From NCBI GenBank assembly GCA_934630855.1, contig CAKTWW010000002.1, forward strand, positions 46,051 through 110,050: a stretch of DNA of 64,000 nucleotides, written 5' to 3'. The translations under genes and the position numbers were made by a program. This stretch comes from an uncultured Collinsella sp. GTDB taxonomy: Bacteria > Actinomycetota > Coriobacteriia > Coriobacteriales > Coriobacteriaceae. The notes beneath the pieces were generated by a model, which ran no database searches, was not told where the DNA came from, and worked only from the letters and a program-made list of their open reading frames with translations. Of the stretch, positions 40,507-49,551 are shown one piece after another (the first letter of the stretch is position 1; every line of letters starts with the position of its first letter).

Positions 40507-41429
40507 TGGGTACCGTGAACATGGCCGTCGATTTCGGCGGCGTCAAGATGCAGAACCCCATCAACACCGCAGCCGGTACCTTTGGCTACGGTTGGCAGTT
40601 CCAGAACTTCTTTGATGTGTCCCAGCTGGGCGCCATCACCACCAAGGGTTGCGCTGCCGAGCCCTGGCCCGGCAACCCTGCGCCCCGCATGGCCGAGATT
40701 CCCGGCGGCATGATCAACTCCGTGGGTCTTCAGAACCCCGGCGTCGCCGCCTTCGCCCGTGAGTCCGGTCCGTGGCTCGAGCAGCTTTCCAAGGACGGCT
40801 GCCAGGTCATCTGCCAGGTTGCCGGCCACTCCGTCGAGGAGTTTGTTCGCGCGCTCGAGATGTATGTCGAGCTGTGCCCCTGGGCTGCCGGCTACGAGAT
40901 CAACGTGAGCTGCCCCAACATCGCCGCCGGCGGTGCCGCCATGGGCTCCACGCCCGAGGGCGCCTCTGCCGTCATGGCCGCCTGCCGCAAGGTGACTGAC
41001 AAGCCGCTGTTCGTGAAGATGGCTCCGGTCAACGTCGCCGAGATCGCCAAGGCCCTCGAGGCTGCTGGTGCCGACGGTCTTTCGGTCATCAACTCCATCC
41101 AGGGTATGGCTATTGACGTCCACACCCGCAAGTCGCGCGTGGCCAAGCCCAAGGGCGGCCTTTCGGGCCCGCTGTGCCACCACATCGCCGTGCGTATGGT
41201 CTGGGAGGTTGCCCAGGCCGTCGATATCCCCATCAACGGTGTTGGCGGCGTCATGACCGGTGAGGACGCGGCCGAGTTTATCCTGGCTGGCGCCACCTGC
41301 GTGTCGGTCGGCATGGCCAACTTCGTCGACCCGTGCGCTTCGCTCAAGATCGCGCATGAGCTCGAGGCCTGGGCCGAGTCCCAGGGCGTGAAGGACATCA
41401 ACGAGCTGGTAGGTGCGTTCGAATGCTAG
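40506..41429 (+). CDS. pyrD: Dihydroorotate dehydrogenase 1B catalytic subunit
   Basis: FMN subunit oxidising dihydroorotate to orotate. PINTAAGTFGYGWQF near the N-terminus, the active loop INVSCPNIAAGGAAMG with the catalytic-type Cys (about residue 138), KMAPVNVAEI and GVGGVMTGEDAAEFILAGA. 307 residues. GTG 40506 overlaps the pyrK stop by one base and has AAGGTGG about 7 bases upstream; ATG 40521 is an alternative. Confidence 0.96.
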   Translation: MGTVNMAVDFGGVKMQNPINTAAGTFGYGWQFQNFFDVSQLGAITTKGCAAEPWPGNPAPRMAEIPGGMINSVGLQNPGVAAFARESGPWLEQLSKDGCQVICQVAGHSVEEFVRALEMYVELCPWAAGYEINVSCPNIAAGGAAMGSTPEGASAVMAACRKVTDKPLFVKMAPVNVAEIAKALEAAGADGLSVINSIQGMAIDVHTRKSRVAKPKGGLSGPLCHHIAVRMVWEVAQAVDIPINGVGGVMTGEDAAEFILAGATCVSVGMANFVDPCASLKIAHELEAWAESQGVKDINELVGAFEC

Positions 41430-42139
41430 AGACCGATGCCCGCGACCGCGTTATCGTCGCTCTCGACTGCGACCGTGAGCGTGCGCTCGAGCTCGCCCGC
41501 GAGCTTTCGGGTCACGCTGCCTGGCTTAAGGTCGGCATGACGCTCTATTACGCCGAGGGCCCTGAGATCGTCAAGACGTTCAAGGACCTGGGCTTTAAGG
41601 TCTTCCTCGACCTTAAGTTCCACGATATTCCGCATCAGGTGCGCGGTGCCGCCCGCTCGGCCTCGCTTGCCGGCGCCGACCTGCTTTCGGTCCACGGTCT
41701 GGGCTCGGGCGCTATGCTCGCCGCCTGCCGCGAGGGCGCCGAGGAGGCGCGCGAGGACCGCGCCAAGCTCGTCGCCATCACCGTGCTCACGAGCATGAAC
41801 CAGGATTCGCTCAGCGAGATCGGCATTGAGTCGCCGGTGGCCGAGGAGGCCGCGCGTCTGGCAAAGCTCGCCCAGGCCAACGGTATCGACGGCATCGTGT
41901 GCTCGCCGATGGAGGCCCACGATATGCGTGAGCTGCTGGGCCCCGATGCGCTCATCGTGACCCCGGGTGTTCGTCCGGTTGGTGCGGCGCTGGGAGATCA
42001 GTCCCGCGTGGCCACGCCTTCCCAGGCTATCGAGCGCGGCGCGAGCCATATCGTAGTGGGCCGTCCCATCACCGGCGCCGACGATCCTGTCGCCGCCTTT
42101 GATGCCATCGTCGCCGAGCTGGTCGAAAACGTCGCGTAA
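41423..42139 (+). CDS. pyrF: Orotidine 5'-phosphate decarboxylase
   Basis: Last step to UMP. The catalytic Lys/Asp array is FLDLKFHDIPHQVRGAARSA (about residues 58-77); DRVIVALDC begins the barrel, and TPGVRPVGAALGDQSRVATPSQA binds phosphate near the C-terminus. 238 residues. It overlaps pyrD by 7 bases. pyrE and carAB, also needed for UMP synthesis, are not in the window. Confidence 0.97.
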   Translation: MLETDARDRVIVALDCDRERALELARELSGHAAWLKVGMTLYYAEGPEIVKTFKDLGFKVFLDLKFHDIPHQVRGAARSASLAGADLLSVHGLGSGAMLAACREGAEEAREDRAKLVAITVLTSMNQDSLSEIGIESPVAEEAARLAKLAQANGIDGIVCSPMEAHDMRELLGPDALIVTPGVRPVGAALGDQSRVATPSQAIERGASHIVVGRPITGADDPVAAFDAIVAELVENVA

Positions 42140-42184
42140 AAGATTCCCTTAAGTCACCACTTTTGGGTCTCATTAGCACAATTT

Positions 42185-42250
42185 AGCCCCTGTGCCTGCG
42201 AAAACTTTCCCATCCTTTGTGTGGAATCGCAGGTCAGGGGCTCAACTTTT
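42185..42250 (+). terminator. Large hairpin after the pyr operon
   Basis: Two-part stem AGCCCCTG / CAGGGGCT and CCTGCGA / TCGCAGG around a 25-base loop, then CAACTTTTAG. The short T-run is untypical. A second palindrome, GCAATATATTGC followed by ACTTTTTG, lies at 42254-42265 and may be the real terminator. Confidence 0.55.
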
Positions 42251-42305
42251 AGCGCAATATATTGCACTTTTTGCGGGTATCGTCTAACCTATGGAGCCGC
42301 GATTG

Positions 42306-42337
42306 GGCATTTTGTACGTTTTACGTGCTAAAATGCC
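42306..42337. promoter_or_regulatory. Inverted repeat spanning the mIHF promoter
   Basis: Perfect GGCATTTT / AAAATGCC arms, 16 bases apart. The right arm overlaps an extended -10, TGCTAAAAT (42326-42334), 45 bases before the ATG. Suggests a repressor site. Confidence 0.5.
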
Positions 42338-42378
42338 AAATATTGAATCAGATATAACCCAACTATTTGGAGGTACGA

Positions 42379-42687
42379 ATGGCACTCCCTCAGCTTACCG
42401 ACGAGCAGCGCAAGCAGGCTCTTGAGAAGGCTGCTGCCGCACGTCACGCCCGCGCTGAGCTTCGCGAGCAGATCAAGAAGGGCGAGAAGTCCCTCGAGTC
42501 CGTGCTCAACTCCGATGACCCCATCGCTTCCCGCATGAAGGTTTCCACCCTCATCGAGTCCCTCCCCGGCTATGGCAAGGCCAAGGCCGCTAAGATCATG
42601 GAGGAGCTCGGCATCTCCGCTACCCGTCGCGTCCAGGGCCTCGGCGTCCGTCAGCGCGAGCAGCTCCTCGAGCAGCTGACCAAATAA
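42379..42687 (+). CDS. Actinobacterial integration host factor (mIHF)
   Basis: Nucleoid-associated protein of the mycobacterial IHF family, unrelated in sequence to E. coli IHF. 102 residues: a basic N-terminal helix (LTDEQRKQALEKAAAARHARAELREQIKKGEKSL) and a helix-two-turn-helix DNA-binding unit, LIESLPGYGKAKAAKIMEELGISATRRVQGLG. ATG 42379 has TTTGGAGG 6 bases upstream. Its position just before gmk and rpoZ is the actinobacterial arrangement and supports the taxonomic guess. Confidence 0.93.
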   Translation: MALPQLTDEQRKQALEKAAAARHARAELREQIKKGEKSLESVLNSDDPIASRMKVSTLIESLPGYGKAKAAKIMEELGISATRRVQGLGVRQREQLLEQLTK

Positions 42688-43257
<570 letters not shown>

Positions 43258-43262
43258 GGTCC

Positions 43263-43544
43263 GTGTCCGTTGTAAAGCCTTGCATTGACGATCTTCTGGA
43301 GAAGACCGATCACAACCGCTTCCTGCTCGCTTCGCTTGCTTCCAAGCGTGCCTGCGACATCAATAGCATGCTGCGTGGCCAGCACAACCGCGTGCTTGCC
43401 GTTCAGGATGTCGATGACATCACCATCGGTCTTTCTGGTGCCGATACCATCTCGATGGCTATGGACGAGATCGTCGACGGCGATATCTCCTACGACGAGG
43501 CCCGTTATGAGAAGGCGCTCGGCCACAAGGTTGCTGAAGCCTAA
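43263..43544 (+). CDS. rpoZ: RNA polymerase omega subunit
   Basis: Small subunit that helps fold beta'. 93 residues; PCIDDLLEKTDHNRFLLASLASKRACDINSML is the RpoZ N-terminal helix pair (about residues 6-37), with the KRA motif that contacts beta'. GTG 43263 lies 5 bases after gmk and has GAGG close by and AAAGGA 10 bases upstream. Context with gmk supports the call. Confidence 0.9.
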   Translation: MSVVKPCIDDLLEKTDHNRFLLASLASKRACDINSMLRGQHNRVLAVQDVDDITIGLSGADTISMAMDEIVDGDISYDEARYEKALGHKVAEA

Positions 43545-44789
43545 ATGGCAGCTCGCGTCTGCCTGGTCCACTATCACGAGGTTGGACTGAAGGGCAAGAA
43601 CCGCGCACATTTTGAGCATATCCTCATGGATAACATCAAGGCGGCTTTGGCCGCCTTTTCCGTGAATGCCGTGTCTCGAATTTCCGGTTATATCCTCGTG
43701 ACCTTTAACGAGCATCAGGCTGACGAGGCGGCGCGTGTCATTCGCACCGTTCCCGGCGTCGCCCGTGTGTCCCTGGCATACCACACCAACCGCGACCCGC
43801 AGGAGTACTGCGCCGCCGCCGTCAAGGCGCTGCGCGAGTTCGGTCCCTTTGATTCGTTTAAGGTGCATGCCAAGCGCTCCAACACCGACTACGAGCTCAC
43901 TTCCATCGATATCAATCGACAGGTGGGCGAGGTGCTGTGCGAGGCGTTTCCCGATAAAAAGGTCCAGATGCACGACCCCGATGCGATGGTGCACGTGCTG
44001 GTGGTCCAGGGCAGCGTCTACGTGTACGCGCGCTCCGAGCGCGGCGTGGGCGGTCTGCCGGTAGGTTCTGCCGGTAAGGTCGTGACGCTGCTGTCCTCGG
44101 GCATCGACTCGCCGGTGGCGACCTGGATGCTCGCACGTCGCGGTGCGGTATGCGTGCCGGTGCATTTCTCCGGTCGTCCGCAGACGCCCGATACGAGTGA
44201 GTATCTGGTGCAGGACATCATCCGCGCCCTTGAGCCGGGCGTCCAGATCGGCCGCCTGTACGTGGTGCCGTTTGGCGATTGCCAGCGTGAGATTTCGGTC
44301 ACCTGTCCCAGCAACCTGCGCGTGATCATGTATCGCCGCATCATGTATTCGGTTGCCGAGCGTATTGCGAACATCGAAGGCGCCAAGGCCATCGTGACCG
44401 GTGAATCGCTCGGCCAGGTTGCCTCCCAGACGCTCGAGAACATCATGGCCGTCAACGAGGCCGTGAAGATTCCCGTGTTCCGCCCGCTCATCGGTTCGGA
44501 TAAACAGGAGATCATTGCGCGCGCCCAGGAGATCGGTACGTTCGATATCTCGACCGAGGCTGCGCCCGACTGCTGCACGCTGTTTATGCCGCGCCGTCCC
44601 GAGACGCATGCCAAGCTCGACGCCGTGCACGAGGCCTGGGAGCTGTTCGATCACGAGGAGATGGTCGAGCGTCTGCTTAAGCAGACCGAGTACATCGACT
44701 TCGAGAGCAATACGTATAAGGCCCCCAAGACCTTAAAACGCAAACATTCGGAGCTTGCTCCGCGTGAGATTTACCAAGATCACGAGTAA
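43545..44789 (+). CDS. thiI: tRNA 4-thiouridine synthase ThiI
   Basis: Adenylates U8 of tRNA and inserts sulfur. An N-terminal ferredoxin-like and THUMP region (about residues 20-165), then a PP-loop VTLLSSGIDSPVATWML near residue 180, and the conserved Cys in APDCCTLFMP. There is no C-terminal rhodanese domain, as in Bacillus-type ThiI, so a separate cysteine desulfurase must supply sulfur. 414 residues. ATG 43545 abuts the rpoZ stop. Confidence 0.94.
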   Translation: MAARVCLVHYHEVGLKGKNRAHFEHILMDNIKAALAAFSVNAVSRISGYILVTFNEHQADEAARVIRTVPGVARVSLAYHTNRDPQEYCAAAVKALREFGPFDSFKVHAKRSNTDYELTSIDINRQVGEVLCEAFPDKKVQMHDPDAMVHVLVVQGSVYVYARSERGVGGLPVGSAGKVVTLLSSGIDSPVATWMLARRGAVCVPVHFSGRPQTPDTSEYLVQDIIRALEPGVQIGRLYVVPFGDCQREISVTCPSNLRVIMYRRIMYSVAERIANIEGAKAIVTGESLGQVASQTLENIMAVNEAVKIPVFRPLIGSDKQEIIARAQEIGTFDISTEAAPDCCTLFMPRRPETHAKLDAVHEAWELFDHEEMVERLLKQTEYIDFESNTYKAPKTLKRKHSELAPREIYQDHE

Positions 44790-44800
44790 TTGCCTGCATA

Positions 44801-44833
44801 AACCGACGATGCGTTTGTATCGTCGGTTTTTTG
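44801..44833 (+). terminator. Rho-independent terminator after thiI
   Basis: AACCGACGAT / ATCGTCGGTT perfect stem with an 8-base loop, then TTTTG. Confidence 0.93.
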
Positions 44834-44911
44834 CTATCTGGGCATTTGGCATCAAACTGTTCATTCGCTGACGTGTGCCTGAATAAATGGACAGATTTGC
44901 GCAAGGTTTTG

Positions 44912-44924
44912 GTCGGCATTTGGT
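44912..44924 (+). repeat. GTCGGCATTTGGT motif upstream of comEA-comEC
   Basis: Second copy of the 13-mer at 15532-15544, ending 79 bases before comEA. The core GGCATTTGG occurs once more at 44841-44849. It overlaps an inverted repeat, AGGTTTTGGTC / GACCGCAAAACCT (44904-44939). Confidence 0.45.
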
Positions 44925-45003
44925 TTGACCGCAAAACCTGGTTTGGGCGCGGGGGAGTTGGGGTCGCCATTTCCTGACACGATGGTGTTGGGAGGTTTTT
45001 GCT

Positions 45004-45714
45004 ATGGCGCAGCGCGAACAACATGAACGGGTTAAACGAATGGACCGCTGGGCGGGCAAGTTGCTCGGGCATAAGGCGGTGGTCGTGGCGATGCTCGTCG
45101 TTATTGCGATGGCGAGCGGCTTGGCGATGGCGAGCTTTGGCGGCAAGTCCGATGGCGTCACGTTTGAGCGTGCAGACGGTGTGAGCGCTTCGGTGGAGCC
45201 GGGGTCTGACGATGGTTCGAACGATCGGGATTCCGAGGACAACTTATCTGAGGCCTCTGCCGAAACGGAGATGTACGTTGATGTTGACGGTGCTGTCGCA
45301 TCGCCTGGCGTATACCGGCTCAAGGACGGCGCGCGGGTGGCACAGGCGATTGATGCCGCTGGAGGATTGACGCCTGATGCGGATGTGACGGGACTCAATC
45401 GGGCATCCAAGGTCGCCGACGGGCAAAAGATTTACGTGCCTAAGGTGGGGGAGCAAACGGTTGCCGCTGGTGACGGTGCCGATGGCGGCGCCGCTGCGTC
45501 CTCGGGCGTGGGCGACGCGACGGGTCTCGTCAACATCAATACGGCAAGTGCCTCGGAGCTGCAGACGCTCTCGGGGATCGGGCCATCTATGGCGCAGTCG
45601 ATAATTGACGAGCGGACGCAAAACGGTGCGTTTACCTCGGTCGATGATCTGATGCGCGTATCGGGCATTGGCGAGAAGAAATTCGCGAAAATCAAAGATT
45701 GCATCTGCGTATGA
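45004..45714 (+). CDS. comEA: ComEA-type DNA receptor
   Basis: Binds double-stranded DNA outside the membrane and hands it to ComEC during natural transformation. Order: cytosolic N-terminus, one membrane helix (VVVAMLVVIAMASGLAMA, about residues 26-43), an acidic Ser-rich linker, an SLBB domain (MYVDVDGAVASPGVYRL...), and a C-terminal helix-hairpin-helix pair VNINTASASELQTLSGIGPSMAQSII / FTSVDDLMRVSGIGEKKF. 236 residues. GGGAGG lies 8 bases before the ATG. It overlaps comEC by four bases (ATGA). Confidence 0.94.
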   Translation: MAQREQHERVKRMDRWAGKLLGHKAVVVAMLVVIAMASGLAMASFGGKSDGVTFERADGVSASVEPGSDDGSNDRDSEDNLSEASAETEMYVDVDGAVASPGVYRLKDGARVAQAIDAAGGLTPDADVTGLNRASKVADGQKIYVPKVGEQTVAAGDGADGGAAASSGVGDATGLVNINTASASELQTLSGIGPSMAQSIIDERTQNGAFTSVDDLMRVSGIGEKKFAKIKDCICV

Positions 45715-48014
45715 GTGCTGGCGAACGTGAACACGTGATGCCGCCGCGGCCCCTTATGCCTTGGACGATGGCGTTGTGTGCGGGGTTATGCACGAGTTGC
45801 GCTTTGGTGCTCAACGTGGCGGCTGATGTGCTGTTGGGGAATGACGTCCCGGCCGTGGGACTGCTGTGGGCTATTCCCGTTGCCTTGGTGCCGTGCGTCG
45901 CGGCCGCTCGATGTTGTGCGCGTCTTGTCCCGTGGAGTCGGTGGCTCTACGCCGCGGCCGTCGGTTTGCTGGCGGGCGCTGTCGTATCGACGTGGTGGGC
46001 GGCGGGTGCGCTGAGCGCCTCGAAGTCACTCGACGGCCGGGCGGCAAGTAGCCTTGAGTTTGTGGTGCAGGGCGACCCGTCCATAAACGATGAGACGTAT
46101 TCCTATACCTGTGATGCGCGTGCGGAGGGCATGCGCGTGGGGTTCGTTCGCCTGTCATGCGACCGCGAGCTCAATATTGGGTCGCAGGTGCGCCTCATTG
46201 GTCGCGTTTCGCGCTTTGAAAATGATTCATATGGACGCTCACGGGTGCTTCGCGGTGAGCTGCGTAAGGTCAAGGCCGTAAGGATCGTATCGGTCGAAGA
46301 TGGCCATGCCGGGCCATTGTCTCGCCTGAGAAACGCGTTGCTTGCGACCATAGCCCCCTCGACCGACCCGGCGCGCGCCCTTATAGCCGGCATTGTCTGC
46401 GGCCGCTCTTCCGAGCTGCGCGCCCAGCCGGCGGGCGAATGGTTTTCGGTGACGGGAACGGCGCATCTCATTGCCGTCTCGGGCAGTCATCTTGCAGTCG
46501 TAGGGTTTGTGATCGAGGGAGCCCTGCAAAAGACGCGCTGCTCGCGTGGGCTGCAGCGGGCGCTTTTGGCGGTAACGCTTGTGACCTATGCTGCCTTTAC
46601 GGGTGCTTCGCCCTCCGCTGTGCGTGCGTGCTGCATGGTGGCGGCGACGCTTGTCGCTAACGGCGCGGGACGTCGTCGGCACGGCCTTTCTGCGCTCTTT
46701 GTGACCATGTCGATTTTTGTGCTGCTCCGCCCAACGGTGCTGTTCGAGATGGGATTCCAACTCTCGTGTGCCAGCGTCTTTGCCATCCTGTGCTTTTGTC
46801 CGTATGCGACTTACGCTTTGGGCGAGCTTGGTGTGCCACCGGGCGTTGCCAGCATACTCTCCGTCACGTTGTGCTCGCAGCTGGCGACGCTTCCCATTAC
46901 TATCCCTGCGTTCGGGACATTTTCGCTTATCGCCCCGCTTGCGAATGCGGTTATCGGCCCGGTGGTGAGCGTGCTGCTTGCCGTTTCGGTTATGCTGGTA
47001 CCCTGCTCGATTGTTCCCCTGTTGCGGCCCTGGGTGCTGATAGTGCCCATGCTTGCCGCCCGTTGCGCGCTGTTTTTCGAGCAGCTTTTTGCCGCCATTC
47101 CGGGTGCATCCGTGAGCGTACCGCCCGATTCCATCTGGATATACCTCGTGCCGTTATCTTTGGCGGTCCTCTTGGCATTGTGGCCGCGACCGCGTGCGCG
47201 TCCCATGGCGGCGGGACTGCTGTGCTTGGCTCTCGCGGCGGTTGTCCCGTACGTCTACTGGGATCGATTCGCTCCGCCCTCGGTAACGATTCTCGATGTG
47301 GGTCAGGCCGATGCCATTCTTATCCGTCAGGGCGATACCGTGGCGCTCGTCGACTGCGGGCTTGACGAGCGTGTGGTAAGCGCGCTGGTGCGCAATAACG
47401 TTCACCATATCGATGCCGTGTTTGTGACGCATTGGGATGAGGACCATTGGGGTGGCTTGCCCGCAGTACTGGAGCAGTTCCCGGTCGGAACGATCGCTGT
47501 GGCGGCGGATGCGCTGGAGGATGCCCCTGCCGAGGTTGTGGGGCGACCAGGTGTTTCGTATCGGCAGGTGACCTGTGGCGATGTCGTTGACATCGGTGCG
47601 TTTCGCGGCCGCGTGATGTGGCCGTTCGAATCGGTAGATGGTGAGGGTAACGAGGACTCGCTCGTCCTGCTGCTCACCTACGCACAAGAGGGCAAGCGCT
47701 TGCGCATGCTGCTGACGGGTGATGCCGAACTCGATCAAGAACGTGAGTTTGCGCAGGAAGTGGGGGACATCGATGTCCTCAAGCTCGGACATCACGGCTC
47801 CAAGGTCTCGGTCGACGGAGAGCTGCTGGACATCTTGAGGCCGGAGCTCTCGATCGCGAGCGCCGGCGAGGGTAACCGCTACGGTCATCCGTCGGATGCC
47901 TGCCGCGATGCCGTGAAAGATGCTGGCGGCGCGTTCGCGTGCACGATCGAGCACGGTGACATCACCGTCACGCCGACCGTGAAGGGCTTTGCGATGCGAT
48001 GCCAGCGACCGTAG
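45711..48014 (+). CDS. comEC: ComEC/Rec2 DNA-uptake channel
   Basis: Polytopic membrane channel that carries one DNA strand into the cell. An N-terminal membrane pair and OB-like segment are followed by the competence domain with about eight helices (ALIAGIVCGRSSEL, HLIAVSGSHLAVVGFV near residue 260, ASPSAVRACCMV). The C-terminal metallo-beta-lactamase domain (from about residue 524) has VTHWDEDHWGGL and LKLGHHGSKVS, which may degrade the second strand. 767 residues, complete. With comEA, comM and dprA it argues that the organism keeps a transformation pathway. Confidence 0.94.
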   Translation: MSAGEREHVMPPRPLMPWTMALCAGLCTSCALVLNVAADVLLGNDVPAVGLLWAIPVALVPCVAAARCCARLVPWSRWLYAAAVGLLAGAVVSTWWAAGALSASKSLDGRAASSLEFVVQGDPSINDETYSYTCDARAEGMRVGFVRLSCDRELNIGSQVRLIGRVSRFENDSYGRSRVLRGELRKVKAVRIVSVEDGHAGPLSRLRNALLATIAPSTDPARALIAGIVCGRSSELRAQPAGEWFSVTGTAHLIAVSGSHLAVVGFVIEGALQKTRCSRGLQRALLAVTLVTYAAFTGASPSAVRACCMVAATLVANGAGRRRHGLSALFVTMSIFVLLRPTVLFEMGFQLSCASVFAILCFCPYATYALGELGVPPGVASILSVTLCSQLATLPITIPAFGTFSLIAPLANAVIGPVVSVLLAVSVMLVPCSIVPLLRPWVLIVPMLAARCALFFEQLFAAIPGASVSVPPDSIWIYLVPLSLAVLLALWPRPRARPMAAGLLCLALAAVVPYVYWDRFAPPSVTILDVGQADAILIRQGDTVALVDCGLDERVVSALVRNNVHHIDAVFVTHWDEDHWGGLPAVLEQFPVGTIAVAADALEDAPAEVVGRPGVSYRQVTCGDVVDIGAFRGRVMWPFESVDGEGNEDSLVLLLTYAQEGKRLRMLLTGDAELDQEREFAQEVGDIDVLKLGHHGSKVSVDGELLDILRPELSIASAGEGNRYGHPSDACRDAVKDAGGAFACTIEHGDITVTPTVKGFAMRCQRP

Positions 48015-48022
48015 CGATGTCG

Positions 48023-48052
48023 TTGGCGCGCCGTAGGTCCCTGGGCTAGAAT
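48023..48052 (+). promoter_or_regulatory. Promoter of holA
   Basis: TTGGCG, 18-base spacer, TAGAAT, directly after the comEC stop. Confidence 0.6.
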
Positions 48053-48092
48053 GACACGGGAGAATTGCTAGGGCCTGCGAGAGGGGGGCGCG

Positions 48093-49055
48093 ATGTCTGA
48101 AACCGGCCTGCTGCCGGCGTATCTGATCGTCGGTACCGACGGAGTCAAGCGCGATCACGCCGTCTCGCGTATGAAGGCTCGTCTGGAAAAGTCGGGTATG
48201 GTCGAGTTCAACCTCGACGAGCGCGACATGACCAAGGACCCCGATATCGAGTCGATTATCGGCTCGCTTAATACCTTTCCCATGGGCAGCGAGTTTCGCC
48301 TGGTGATCCTCGACGGTTGCTCTAAGCTCGCCAAGGCGGTCTCGGAACCGCTCGTTGAGTATCTGGCGAGTCCCAACCCCACGACGGTCTGCCTTATCAT
48401 CGCCGACTCGCTTGCCAAGAACACGCGTCTGTATAAGGCGATCGCCAAGATCGATAAGAAGGCCGTAATCGATTGCGCGGGCACCAAGCGCTGGGAGTTG
48501 CCGCGCCGTGTGCAGCAGATGGCGACGCAGCATGGCAAGTCCATCTCGACGGCCGCGGCCGAGGAGCTCGTCTCGCGCTCGGGCGAAAACACCCGCATGC
48601 TCGATAACGACCTGGCAAAGCTCGCTCAGATGGTCGAGGCACCCCAGATTGAGCTTGCCGACGTGGAGCGCTGGATCGTACGTACAGCCGAGGTTCAGCC
48701 CTGGGACTTCCTCAACGCCGTCTCGGCCCGCGACATGCGCCGTTCGCTCGAGTTCTTTAAACTGCTGCCCTCCAAGAGCTACGTGTGGACCTACACGCTG
48801 CTGTGCGGGCGCATCCGCGAGCTGATCGTCGCCAAGGCACTCGATGCACGCGGACAGGGGCGTGAGCTTGCCGCAACGCTCAAGCTCCAGTCCTGGCAGG
48901 TCAAGAACCACCTGACTTGGGCGCGCCGGTTTTCGATGGCTGAACTCGTCGCGGCCCTCGAAGGTGCCGTTGATGTGGAGCTCGCGCTCAAGGGCTCGGC
49001 CGATTCGGAGACCGCACTTTTGCTCTGGATTACGAACATCTTGAGAAAATCGTGA
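48093..49055 (+). CDS. holA: DNA polymerase III delta subunit
   Basis: Clamp-loader subunit that opens the sliding clamp. The 320-residue protein has the weakly conserved delta layout: AYLIVGTDGVKRDHAVSRM at the N-terminus, domain II around KAVIDCAGTKRWELPRRVQQMATQHGKSIS, SGENTRMLDNDLAKLAQM (about residues 164-181) and an all-helical C-terminal collar. ATG 48093 has a GAGAGGGGGGC ribosome site. The comEC-holA-rpsT order is common in Gram-positives and supports the call. Confidence 0.92.
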   Translation: MSETGLLPAYLIVGTDGVKRDHAVSRMKARLEKSGMVEFNLDERDMTKDPDIESIIGSLNTFPMGSEFRLVILDGCSKLAKAVSEPLVEYLASPNPTTVCLIIADSLAKNTRLYKAIAKIDKKAVIDCAGTKRWELPRRVQQMATQHGKSISTAAAEELVSRSGENTRMLDNDLAKLAQMVEAPQIELADVERWIVRTAEVQPWDFLNAVSARDMRRSLEFFKLLPSKSYVWTYTLLCGRIRELIVAKALDARGQGRELAATLKLQSWQVKNHLTWARRFSMAELVAALEGAVDVELALKGSADSETALLLWITNILRKS

Positions 49056-49104
49056 TGATACCTGCCTATTTGACAAATTCGTTCTATCCCTTTGAGGGGG
49101 AGCG

Positions 49105-49113
49105 TGCTATAGT
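49105..49113 (+). promoter_or_regulatory. Extended -10 promoter of rpsT
   Basis: TGCTATAGT, about 75 bases before rpsT; identical to the rpmB box. A TTGACA at 49072 is too far away to serve as its -35. Confidence 0.6.
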
Positions 49114-49188
49114 AGGCGCTTGCATGACCTCACCGTGTCTCAGAGGTGTCATACATTTTTTGCAAGGAACTCGAAAGGAACTCCAGAA

Positions 49189-49455
49189 GTGGCAAACATC
49201 AAGTCTCAGAAGAAGCGTATCCGCACCAATGAGGCAGCTCGCATGCGTAACAAGGCTGTCAAGTCCGAGCTCAAGACGCTGACCAAGCACGTCCAGTCCG
49301 CCGTCGCCGAGGGCGACGCCGAGAAGGCCCAGGCTGCCCTCAAGACCGTCACCAAGCGTCTCGACATGGCTGCCGCCAAGCATGTCATTCACAAGAACCA
49401 GGCTTCCAACCGCAAGTCCGGTCTTGCCAAGCTCGTGAACAGCATCAACGCCTAA
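49189..49455 (+). CDS. rpsT: 30S ribosomal protein S20
   Basis: Primary 16S-binding protein. The 88-residue product begins (V)[29 protein letters not shown], typical of S20, and ends with [28 protein letters not shown] 49189 with GAAAGGAA 8 bases upstream is the start; the frame extends to 49120 without a ribosome site. Single-gene unit with its own promoter and terminator. Confidence 0.96.
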   Translation: MANIKSQKKRIRTNEAARMRNKAVKSELKTLTKHVQSAVAEGDAEKAQAALKTVTKRLDMAAAKHVIHKNQASNRKSGLAKLVNSINA

Positions 49456-49491
49456 GTTGTAAATTTCACACCACACAGATTACGCGCATAA

Positions 49492-49526
49492 ATGGAGCCT
49501 GTTTTATGGAACAGGCTCCATTTTTT
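49492..49526 (+). terminator. Rho-independent terminator after rpsT
   Basis: ATGGAGCCTGTT / AACAGGCTCCAT with a 6-base loop, then TTTTTG. It ends only 12 bases before the lepA -10 box. Confidence 0.93.
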
Positions 49527-49538
49527 GTACCGCTCGGG

Positions 49539-49544
49539 TAAGAT
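49539..49544 (+). promoter_or_regulatory. -10 box of lepA, probably leaderless
   Basis: TAAGAT followed by 7 bases and then ATG 49552, so transcription should start at or beside the start codon. The same CCGCTCGGGTA leads into the -10 before the first dnaJ gene (53648-53658). Confidence 0.6.
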
Positions 49545-49551
49545 AGTCCGC

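Noticed and set aside
49072..49077. TTGACA as the -35 of rpsT
   Set aside because: It lies about 33 bases before the TATAGT, far beyond a usable spacer, and no -10 is found at 17 bases.
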